Positions 1 through 7,187 of a stretch of 64,000 nt of DNA are shown here, in pieces. Position 1 is the stretch's first letter. Each line of letters opens with the position of its first letter. Position numbers and translations under genes: made by a program. The stretch is taken from positions 19,316 through 83,315 of the forward strand of contig JAGWUS010000009.1 in NCBI GenBank assembly GCA_028868305.1, given 5' to 3'. This DNA is from Burkholderiales bacterium (GTDB lineage Bacteria; Pseudomonadota; Gammaproteobacteria; Burkholderiales; Burkholderiaceae_C). Under the pieces are notes generated by a model that saw only the letters and a program-made list of their open reading frames with translations, ran no database searches and was not told the origin of the DNA.

Positions 1-96
1 CTGGGCAAGAAGATGCTGGCTGAAAGCGGCCTGCCCATCATCAGCGCAGACAGCATGGCCGAAGCGGCCCAGAAAATTGTGGCAGCGGTCAAGTAA
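1..96 (+). CDS. sucC: Succinyl-CoA ligase beta subunit, C-terminal fragment
   Basis: Only the last 31 codons are in the window; the gene is cut by the window start. The reading frame from base 1 gives an end rich in Ala and Lys (…[13 protein letters not shown]) and a TAA stop at 94-96. It lies 14 bases before a clear sucD with a good ribosome binding site between, which is the usual sucCD operon order. SucC binds ATP and the CoA-ligase grasp substrate in the TCA cycle. The call rests mainly on position and the typical C-terminus, because no catalytic motif is visible. Confidence 0.85.
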   Translation: MGKKMLAESGLPIISADSMAEAAQKIVAAVK

Positions 97-110
97 GGCG
101 GAGCACGAAT

Positions 111-1004
111 ATGTCTATCTTCATCAATAAAGACACCAAGGTCATCACCCAGGGCATCACCGGCAAGACCGGCCAGTTCCATACAGAAAAGTGCCAGGAA
201 TACGCCAACGGAAAGAACTGCTTTGTTGCAGGTGTGAACCCGAAGAAAGCCGGTGAGTCGATCTTCAGCATTCCAATCTACGCCTCTGTCAAGGAAGCGG
301 CTTCGGAAACCAGTGCCACCGTCTCAGTGATCTATGTGCCACCGGCCGGTGCGGCGGCTGCCATCTGGGAAGCCGTGGAGGCGGACCTGGACCTGGCCAT
401 CTGCATTACTGAAGGCATCCCGGTGCGCGACATGCTGGAAGTGCGTAACCGCATGAAGGCCAAGGAAGCGGCCGGCGGCAAGAAGACCCTCCTGCTGGGC
501 CCCAACTGCCCCGGCCTGATTACCCCCGACGAAATCAAGATCGGCATCATGCCCGGCCATATCCACCGCAAGGGCCGTATTGGCGTGGTCTCCCGCTCCG
601 GTACCCTGACCTACGAAGCCGTGGCACAACTGACCGAAATCGGTCTGGGCCAGTCGTCTGCGGTGGGCATCGGTGGTGACCCCATCAATGGCCTGAAGCA
701 CATCGACGTGATGCGCGCGTTCAATGAAGATCCTGATACCGATGCCGTCATCATGATTGGCGAAATTGGCGGTCCAGACGAGGCCGATGCAGCCCGCTGG
801 TGCAAGGCCAACATGAAAAAGCCGATCGTTGGCTTCATTGCCGGCGTAACGGCTCCTGCCGGCAAGCGCATGGGCCATGCGGGTGCCTTGATCTCTGGCG
901 GCGCAGATACCGCCGATGCCAAACTGGCCGTCATGGAAGAGTGTGGTTTCAAGGTCACGCGCAACCCCTCTGAAATGGCCAAGTTGCTCAAAACCCTGCT
1001 GTAA
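111..1004 (+). CDS. sucD: Succinyl-CoA ligase alpha subunit
   Basis: The 297-residue product matches the usual SucD length. It begins with the Rossmann CoA-binding segment (VITQGITGKTGQFHTE, about residues 11-26). The phosphohistidine motif GHAGALISGG lies near the C-terminus, with the catalytic His at about residue 256. GPNCPGLI sits near residue 130. The enzyme converts succinyl-CoA to succinate with nucleotide triphosphate formation in the TCA cycle. The start is preceded by GGCGGAG. The gene is cotranscribed with sucC, and a hairpin terminator follows at 1060-1093. Confidence 0.97.
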   Translation: MSIFINKDTKVITQGITGKTGQFHTEKCQEYANGKNCFVAGVNPKKAGESIFSIPIYASVKEAASETSATVSVIYVPPAGAAAAIWEAVEADLDLAICITEGIPVRDMLEVRNRMKAKEAAGGKKTLLLGPNCPGLITPDEIKIGIMPGHIHRKGRIGVVSRSGTLTYEAVAQLTEIGLGQSSAVGIGGDPINGLKHIDVMRAFNEDPDTDAVIMIGEIGGPDEADAARWCKANMKKPIVGFIAGVTAPAGKRMGHAGALISGGADTADAKLAVMEECGFKVTRNPSEMAKLLKTLL

Positions 1005-1059
1005 ATTCGATAATAGTTTTCGGACCCCAAGCAGGGCTGCGGCTCAGCGGTGTCACAAG

Positions 1060-1093
1060 TGCCCAGACCGTGCGGTTTTGGGCATTTTTTTTT
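1060..1093 (+). terminator. Rho-independent terminator after sucCD
   Basis: The arms TGCCCA (1060-1065) and TGGGCA (1079-1084) form a stem, with extra pairing possible in the loop, and a run of nine T follows at 1085-1093. The T run ends only about 20 bases before the next start codon, so the downstream TerC gene has either a promoter inside this short gap or read-through transcription. Confidence 0.8.
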
Positions 1094-1112
1094 GGCAATG
1101 CACGGAGTAGGC

Positions 1113-1796
1113 ATGGAATTGCTGCAAAACACGGATTTCTGGATCGGGTTGATCAAGATCGTCTGGATCAACATCATTCTGTCGGGGGATAACGCGGTCG
1201 TGATCGCGCTGGCGGCACGATCCCTCCCGCCAGAGCAACAAAAAAAGGCTGTGATGTTTGGATCGGGTGCTGCCGTGATTCTGCGCGTCGTTCTCACTGT
1301 CGTTGCAGCCAAACTGCTGGAAATGTCATTCCTCCAGATTCTTGGAGGCATACTGCTATTCTGGATTGGGGTTCAACTCCTGTCGGACGACGAGGGCGAA
1401 GACGGGCATAGCAAGAATACGGGCAGTTTGATGGCCGCAATAAGGACTATTCTGATTGCTGATCTGGTGATGAGTCTGGACAACGTTATTGCAGTGGCCG
1501 CAGCGGCCAAGGGCAGCATGCTGCTGCTCATTCTCGGACTAGCTATCAGTATCCCAATGGTCATCTTTGGCAGCACGCTCATGATCCGTCTGATGGAGCG
1601 TTTCCCAATCATTGTTTTGCTGGGTGCTGCACTTATCGGGTGGGTGGGTGGCGAGACCATAGTGGGAGATGCGGCCCTGAAGACCGGGATGTCGACCAAC
1701 GGCTGGATGCACCTCGTGGCGCCTGCACTGGGCGCCGCATTCGTGGTGGGGCTGGGTAAGTTGATGCAGAAAAGAAAAGCGCAAGCCATACAGTAG
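1113..1796 (+). CDS. TerC/YjbE-family integral membrane protein
   Basis: This is a 227-residue hydrophobic protein with about seven membrane segments. The two family signatures are present: INIILSGDNAVVIALAARSL near the N-terminus and ADLVMSLDNVIAVAAAAKG in the middle, with conserved acidic residues inside the membrane. Relatives (YjbE, YkoY, Alx) export manganese or metallate proteins during export. The ATG at 1113 is chosen because GGAG lies 7 bases before it; in-frame upstream starts at 1050 and 1098 have no ribosome site and would lie in or beside the terminator. A paralogue at 16769-17473 has a manganese riboswitch, but this copy does not. Confidence 0.9.
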   Translation: MELLQNTDFWIGLIKIVWINIILSGDNAVVIALAARSLPPEQQKKAVMFGSGAAVILRVVLTVVAAKLLEMSFLQILGGILLFWIGVQLLSDDEGEDGHSKNTGSLMAAIRTILIADLVMSLDNVIAVAAAAKGSMLLLILGLAISIPMVIFGSTLMIRLMERFPIIVLLGAALIGWVGGETIVGDAALKTGMSTNGWMHLVAPALGAAFVVGLGKLMQKRKAQAIQ

Positions 1797-1843
1797 CCGT
1801 TTATCGCCTTTTTCGGCCTGTCGTCTGGAAAGGGCGGCGCCAC

Positions 1844-4615
1844 GTGAACAATCCCTTGTTGCAGGCAGGCACCTCTGGTAACGTATTTGCTTGGTTTGTT
1901 CTGTGTACTAGGCGCGTGATGGATGAGCTCGCCTATGTCACACCTCACACCCAAAGGCAGCAATTGGCAACTTCCTCAACATCAAAACGGATTTCATTCT
2001 GGCGCGCGGACTGGTTCGCAGGCCTGACAGTGGTCGTTGTCGCGGTAGCTTTGCATCTTCTGACTGATTTCACGGGAACACTGGAGCGCCGGTTTTACGA
2101 TTTTTCCAGTACCAGCAACTCGCGCGAGCCATCGGACCGGATTGCCGTCATTGCCATTGATGACCAGAGTATTGCCAATATTGGCCGCTGGCCATGGACG
2201 CGCGATGTTCACGCCAAACTTATTGACCTGCTCGCTGCTGCAAAAGCGAGAACCGTGGTGCATACAGCGCTTTTTCTGGAGCCGCAACTTGACCCCGGTC
2301 TGCAGTACATCCGTAGAATCAAAGCAGCCCTGGCTGCCGGGCCGACCGATGCGGGCGAAGAGATCGGGCGACTGATTGCTGAGGCGGAGCAGTCGCTGGA
2401 CACAGATACAACACTTTCGGCGAGTATGAAAGCAGCCGGCAACGTACTGATTCCCGCAGAATTTACGTTGGGTGAGCCAAAAGGTAAGGCAGACAGTGTT
2501 CTGCCTGAATATGCACTGAAAAGCGCTATCGACGAAAACACCGGCTTTTCCATTCCGGCCTCGCGAAGCCAGCAGCCCATTGCGCAGATTGGCGCAGCAG
2601 CGGCGGGGATTGGGCATCTGAACCGCACTGCCGATAAGGATGGCGTGGTTCGGCAAGAACCCCTGCTCGTGAATTACTACGGTAAGGCGGTACCTTCCCT
2701 GGCACTGCTGGCGACTCTGCATAGTCTGAACCTCCAAACGAGTGACGTGAAGCCCAGCGGGCGGGGGGCGGTGCAAATTGGCAGGTTGCGGGTGAAGACG
2801 GACGAATTTGCGCAGATGCTGCCGCAGTTTTACAAAGGGCACAGCGGACATCCTGCGTTTGCCGTGGACTCGTTTTATGACGTTCTGGCAGGAAAAATTC
2901 CTGCGAGCAAATACACAGACAAGATTGTCATCATCGGGGCGACCGCAGCAGGCGTAGGGGCGCAGTTTCCTGTGCCGGGGTATCCGGCACTTTCCGCAGC
3001 GGAAACCATTGCACACACCACCTCGAGCATCCTGAGCGAGCATTTCATTGTGCAACCGCGCTGGGGTGTATGGGCCAGCTTCGCCACTTTTTTATTGGTT
3101 GCAGCCTACATTGCACTGATTCTCCCGCAGTTGTCGGCGGGTGCAGCCGCAGGCGCAACGCTGATTTTTTTCCTGGCGTTGCTGCTTGCCGAATTTGCGT
3201 TGCTTGCGGGTGCTGCAACCTGGGTCAGACTGGTGTTTCCTGCCACGGTACTGGTGTTAGGGCATCTGGCATTGACAACCAAACGCTTCCTGGTAACCGA
3301 GGCTGGTAAGGTCCGGGCCGATGAGGAGTCTGCAGAAACCAACCGGATGATGGCGCTGGCATTGCAGGGCCAGGGGCAACTGGATATGGCATTTGATCGC
3401 CTGCGCCGCGTGCCCCTCAATGAAACAGTGATGGGCAACCTCTATAACCTGGCCATGGATTTTGAGCGCAAGCGACAGTTCAACAAGGCCGAAACAGTGT
3501 ATGCCCACATGGGTACGTTTGACGCAGATTACAAGGACATCAAGACCAAGGTCGCGCGTGCGAGAGATCTGGCGGAGGCCGTCATTCTGGGTGGCAGCAA
3601 TCGTAGTCACTCCCGTGGCGCCGTGTTGCTCGAAGGTGGCGGCGTTGAGAAACCCATGCTTGGGCGTTACCAGATCGACAAAGAATTGGGCAAGGGCGCC
3701 ATGGGCGTGGTCTATCTGGGCAAGGACCCCAAGATCGGAAGGGTCGTTGCAATAAAGACACTCGCGTTAAGCCAAGAGTTTGCGGGGGATGACCTGGTCG
3801 ATGCAAGAGAACGCTTTTTCCGTGAGGCTGAGACAGCCGGCCGTTTGCAGCACCAAAGCATCGTGACGATCTTCGATGCGGGCGAAGAACATGATCTGGC
3901 CTACATCGCCATGGAATTCCTGAAAGGGCAGGACCTAGTGGCTTTTTGCAAGAGCGGGAACCTCCTGCCGGTGCCGACGGTACTGGGCATAGTAGCCCGG
4001 GTTGCCGATGCACTGGCCTATGCACACCGGCAAAACGTGGTGCACCGGGACATCAAGCCTGCCAACATCATGTACTCCCCAGAGGGCGACACGGTCAAGG
4101 TGACAGACTTTGGCATTGCGCGCATTACGGATTCCAGTAAAACCAGAACCGGGATGGTGCTGGGCACCCCGAGCTTCATGTCGCCAGAGCAATTGGCCGG
4201 CAAGAAAGTCGATGGGCGCTCGGATCTTTACTCTCTGGGTGTCATGCTTTTCCAGATGCTGACCGGTGTGTTACCGTTCAGGGGCGACTCCATGGCGGAA
4301 TTGATGTACAAGATTGCAAACGAAGAAGCGGAGGATATCCGGACCCTTCGACCAGCGGTGCCGGAGGCACTGGGTCGCATCGTTGCACGGGCGCTGAGCA
4401 AGAGGACCGAAGCCCGCTACCAGACTGGCGAGGAGTTAGCGGCCGACCTGCGAAAGGTCCTGGATACCGGTGGTAATCCGGTTGCCGATGCACTGGCCCA
4501 ATCTTCTGGTAATCTGCGGCCATCGTCAGAGAAAACCGTCGTGTACGAGGCAGCAGTTCCGGGCGGGAAAGTGCATACGGCGAGCGGACAGGGCGGCACC
4601 GATATCGAGATTTAA
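1844..4615 (+). CDS. CHASE2-domain transmembrane Ser/Thr protein kinase
   Basis: The product has 923 residues from the GTG at 1844, or 898 from the ATG at 1919; neither start has a strong ribosome site. Order of parts: one membrane segment (about residues 57-75), a periplasmic CHASE2 sensor (about 95-400), three membrane segments (about 405-485), a TPR-like helical linker, then a Hanks-type kinase (about 609-875). The kinase is intact: glycine loop LGKGAMGVVY, VAIK lysine, HRDIKPAN catalytic loop, DFGIAR and GTPSFMSPEQ. The C-terminal tail carries EKTVVYE, a possible phosphothreonine site. PP2C and FHA genes follow at once, forming a kinase, phosphatase and reader set upstream of pilus genes. 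The ligand is unknown. Confidence 0.93.
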   Translation: MNNPLLQAGTSGNVFAWFVLCTRRVMDELAYVTPHTQRQQLATSSTSKRISFWRADWFAGLTVVVVAVALHLLTDFTGTLERRFYDFSSTSNSREPSDRIAVIAIDDQSIANIGRWPWTRDVHAKLIDLLAAAKARTVVHTALFLEPQLDPGLQYIRRIKAALAAGPTDAGEEIGRLIAEAEQSLDTDTTLSASMKAAGNVLIPAEFTLGEPKGKADSVLPEYALKSAIDENTGFSIPASRSQQPIAQIGAAAAGIGHLNRTADKDGVVRQEPLLVNYYGKAVPSLALLATLHSLNLQTSDVKPSGRGAVQIGRLRVKTDEFAQMLPQFYKGHSGHPAFAVDSFYDVLAGKIPASKYTDKIVIIGATAAGVGAQFPVPGYPALSAAETIAHTTSSILSEHFIVQPRWGVWASFATFLLVAAYIALILPQLSAGAAAGATLIFFLALLLAEFALLAGAATWVRLVFPATVLVLGHLALTTKRFLVTEAGKVRADEESAETNRMMALALQGQGQLDMAFDRLRRVPLNETVMGNLYNLAMDFERKRQFNKAETVYAHMGTFDADYKDIKTKVARARDLAEAVILGGSNRSHSRGAVLLEGGGVEKPMLGRYQIDKELGKGAMGVVYLGKDPKIGRVVAIKTLALSQEFAGDDLVDARERFFREAETAGRLQHQSIVTIFDAGEEHDLAYIAMEFLKGQDLVAFCKSGNLLPVPTVLGIVARVADALAYAHRQNVVHRDIKPANIMYSPEGDTVKVTDFGIARITDSSKTRTGMVLGTPSFMSPEQLAGKKVDGRSDLYSLGVMLFQMLTGVLPFRGDSMAELMYKIANEEAEDIRTLRPAVPEALGRIVARALSKRTEARYQTGEELAADLRKVLDTGGNPVADALAQSSGNLRPSSEKTVVYEAAVPGGKVHTASGQGGTDIEI

Positions 4616-4620
4616 GAACA

Positions 4621-5406
4621 ATGAATTACAAATTTTGTGCAAAGACCGATACCGGGCGCTCACGAGACAACAATGAAGACTCTGTGGCCTACGATGAAAT
4701 GACCAGGCTCGCTGTATTGGCGGATGGCATGGGGGGTTACAACGCGGGCGAGATTGCCAGTGGCATGGCAACCGCTTTCATCAAGTCCGAGTTGAGCCGG
4801 TGGCTCAGCGAGGCGGGAGAAAGTGCCAAATTGCGGGAAGTTCGTCGTGCCATGGAAATCTGCGTGGACAACGCGAACCTGTCGATTTACAACGCAGCCA
4901 ATTCAAATTCTCACTATTCGGGAATGGGTACTACCCTGGTCATGGGGGTTTTCCGGGAAGATAAATTGTTGGTTGGCCATATTGGCGACTCGCGTTGTTA
5001 TCGCCTCAGAGGCGGGGAGTTGCAGCAAATCACCAAAGACCACTCCCTTTTGCAGGAACAACTGGATGCCGGGCTGGTGACACCCGAGCAGGCGGCAACG
5101 TCTTCGATACGCAACCTGGTGACGCGCGCGCTTGGGGTCGAAGAAATTGTCCTGCTCGAAGTCAACGAGCACTCGGTTGAAATTGGTGACATATATTTGA
5201 TGTGCTCTGATGGTTTGTCCGATATGGTGGATGATGCAACCATCGGTAAAATTCTTTGTATTCAGGCAGATTTGGGCGAAAAGGCCGGATTTCTGATAGA
5301 AGCCGCGAATGAGCATGGCGGACGGGATAACATCTCGGTTGTCATGGTTGAAGTGACGGAAGCTGTGGACAAGAGAGGCTTCTTTGCCCGGCTGCGAGGG
5401 AAGTAA
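4621..5406 (+). CDS. PP2C-family Ser/Thr protein phosphatase
   Basis: This 261-residue phosphatase has all metal-binding motifs: RDNNEDS near the N-terminus, ADGMGGYNAGE (about residues 36-46), IGDSRCYR, MCSDGLSDMV and GGRDNISVVMVEV near the C-terminus. It should remove phosphate from Ser/Thr residues with Mn or Mg. It starts 5 bases after the kinase stop, so the two are almost certainly cotranscribed and act as an opposing pair. There is no membrane segment, so it is cytoplasmic. Length and motifs match bacterial Stp/PrpC enzymes. Confidence 0.95.
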   Translation: MNYKFCAKTDTGRSRDNNEDSVAYDEMTRLAVLADGMGGYNAGEIASGMATAFIKSELSRWLSEAGESAKLREVRRAMEICVDNANLSIYNAANSNSHYSGMGTTLVMGVFREDKLLVGHIGDSRCYRLRGGELQQITKDHSLLQEQLDAGLVTPEQAATSSIRNLVTRALGVEEIVLLEVNEHSVEIGDIYLMCSDGLSDMVDDATIGKILCIQADLGEKAGFLIEAANEHGGRDNISVVMVEVTEAVDKRGFFARLRGK

Positions 5407-5453
5407 AGTGCAATGATTTTTCCAAAATCAAATAACAGGAAAAGGAGCCGGTC

Positions 5454-6119
5454 ATGCCGAAAATGATCGTTTCGATTGACGACGTTGTGATCAAGGAAGT
5501 GCAGCTCACCAAGGACCGAACCACCTTGGGACGCAGGCCCTATAACGACATCGTGATTGACAATCTCGCGGTCAGTGGTGAGCACGCGGTCATTCAAATG
5601 GCTGGAGAGCAGGTTTTTCTGGAAGACCTCAACAGCACCAATGGAACCTATGTCAACGGCAAAGCCATCAAACGCCAGCAACTGCAAAGCGGCGATGACA
5701 TTGAAATCGGCAAGTACAGGATCAAATTCGCGGCGGATAGTGCTGGGGATGGTTTTGACAAGACCATGGTCGTTGATCGATCCGTCGTGCAGGCTCCGGC
5801 TCCGGCTGCTTCTGGATTTGCCCCGCCCGGAATGGGCGACTCATTAGGTCTGGGAGCCTTTCACGCATCCATCAAGGTTTTAACTGGCGCCGCAGCCGGC
5901 CGCGAGGTTCCGCTGACCAAGGTGGTGACGACCATTGGCAAGCCTGGTATTGCGGTGGCTGCCATTACCAAGCGTCAACATGGTTTTGTGGTGCACCACG
6001 TTGAAGGCGGCGGCAATCCCTCAGTTAACGGAACGATCATCAGTGCGGAGCCTGTAGCGCTGAAGAGCGGTGATGTGATTGAGCTTGCGGGTACGCAGAT
6101 GCAGTTTATCCAGACCTGA
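5454..6119 (+). CDS. FHA-domain protein with a second degenerate FHA-like domain
   Basis: The product has 221 residues. The N-terminal half is a canonical forkhead-associated domain, which binds phosphothreonine: LGRRPYNDIVID, SGEHAVI and NSTNGTYVNG (about residues 20-70). The linker holds FDKTMVVDRS (Thr codon 5763-5765). The C-terminal half (about 140-221) looks like a second FHA fold, with TIGKPG, TKRQHGFVVHH and NPSVNGT, in which the arginine and serine binding positions are altered. GGAG precedes the ATG. Position after the kinase and phosphatase makes it the likely phospho-reader of the set. Its partner could be the kinase itself or the pilus ATPase downstream; that is inference. Confidence 0.92.
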   Translation: MPKMIVSIDDVVIKEVQLTKDRTTLGRRPYNDIVIDNLAVSGEHAVIQMAGEQVFLEDLNSTNGTYVNGKAIKRQQLQSGDDIEIGKYRIKFAADSAGDGFDKTMVVDRSVVQAPAPAASGFAPPGMGDSLGLGAFHASIKVLTGAAAGREVPLTKVVTTIGKPGIAVAAITKRQHGFVVHHVEGGGNPSVNGTIISAEPVALKSGDVIELAGTQMQFIQT

Positions 6120-6272
6120 CACGGTCTGTTGCAAGCACCGAATCTGCCAGCCTGTCATCGGTGTTTCCTTGAGTCTACGCGCACGAGAAACCTCTGGCAG
6201 GAGCTTGACACGGTCCGGCCTATCGCGCCCAGCATCGGGATACTGCGGATGTCGCATTGATTAACCGGATGC

Positions 6273-6313
6273 GTCTGAATCCAGAAAAATACTTTTACCA
6301 AATGTATTCAGAC
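6273..6313. promoter_or_regulatory. Inverted repeat in the gap before the phosphodiesterase gene
   Basis: The 276-base gap between the FHA gene and the phosphodiesterase start holds a perfect 8-base inverted repeat, GTCTGAAT (6273-6280) and ATTCAGAC (6306-6313), with a 25-base AT-rich centre. There is no T run after it, so it looks more like an operator or promoter-proximal structure than a terminator. I see nothing else defined in this gap. The gap suggests that the phosphodiesterase-ATPase pair has its own promoter. Confidence 0.35.
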
Positions 6314-6395
6314 CGTGTAGCCTCCATGCGTAGACGCTCCTTTGGTCCCCAATGGGATGGGGACACCAATTTCGAGACCAAATGAGGATTCATTT

Positions 6396-7187
6396 GTGAA
6401 AGTACGCGTTCTGGGATGTTCTGGCGCCATTGCAAAGGATTGCAGAACCACTTCTTTCCTGATCGACGGAGAAATCCTGGTGGATGCCGGCACAGGTGCT
6501 GGAGACCTCACGCTGGAAGAAATGTGCAGCATTCGCACGGTGCTGTTAACCCATTCCCATCTGGACCACGTGGTGGCTTTGCCGTTGCTTGTTGATGCGA
6601 TTGCGTCCCGCTGTAGGGGTCCGTTGAAGGTGTATGCACTGGCCGGCACCATTGATGCACTTAAAAAACATATCTTCAACGATGTGATCTGGCCGGATTT
6701 CACCTGCATTCCTTCGGCCACTGCGCCATTGATCCGTTTTCATGAAATTGCTGTGGGCCAGACACTGCAGTTTGGCGACAAATCCGTCGAGGTACTTCCT
6801 GCAGTCCACACCGTGACTGCCGCAGGATTCGCCGTGACAGCAGGCCGTGGCCATTGGGTCTTCACCGGCGATACCGAGCGCAATCCTGGCCTTTGGGCGC
6901 GCATCAATCAACTGAATGTCGCAATGCTGGTGATAGAAACCGCGTTTAGTAACCGGGAGAAGGACCTGGCGCACCGCAGTCTGCACCTTTCGCCCTGCGT
7001 GCTGGCCGATGAGCTGGACTCGATTGCTGCAGGTATGCGCTATCCTATTTACATTACCCATACCAAGCCCACTGAAACGGAGATGATCATGGCCGAAATA
7101 CAGCGGTTTGATCACACCGATCCTGCGGGATCGCATGCAAGCCACGATATACGATGGTTGCAGGTTGGGCAGGAGTTTGAAATATGA
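6396..7187 (+). CDS. Metallo-beta-lactamase-fold 3',5'-cyclic-nucleotide phosphodiesterase (class II type)
   Basis: The 263-residue product begins VKVRVLGCSGAIAKDC and carries the metal-binding motif THSHLDHV (His53, His55, Asp57, His58). Further ligands are in LPAVHTV, FTGDTE and YITHTKP. This pattern fits class II cyclic-nucleotide phosphodiesterases and related hydrolases that cleave cAMP or cGMP. The GTG at 6396 is chosen because GAGGA lies 7 bases before it and the conserved fold begins there; upstream TTG and ATG starts have no ribosome site. The stop overlaps the start of the GAF-ATPase by 4 bases (ATGA), so translation is coupled. Substrate is inferred from family. Confidence 0.85.
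   Translation: MKVRVLGCSGAIAKDCRTTSFLIDGEILVDAGTGAGDLTLEEMCSIRTVLLTHSHLDHVVALPLLVDAIASRCRGPLKVYALAGTIDALKKHIFNDVIWPDFTCIPSATAPLIRFHEIAVGQTLQFGDKSVEVLPAVHTVTAAGFAVTAGRGHWVFTGDTERNPGLWARINQLNVAMLVIETAFSNREKDLAHRSLHLSPCVLADELDSIAAGMRYPIYITHTKPTETEMIMAEIQRFDHTDPAGSHASHDIRWLQVGQEFEI

Noticed and set aside
1005..1112. Possible manganese riboswitch before the first TerC-family gene
   Set aside because: The gap contains only the sucCD terminator; the aptamer's GGGGAGTAG and closing AGACC elements are absent in the right order.
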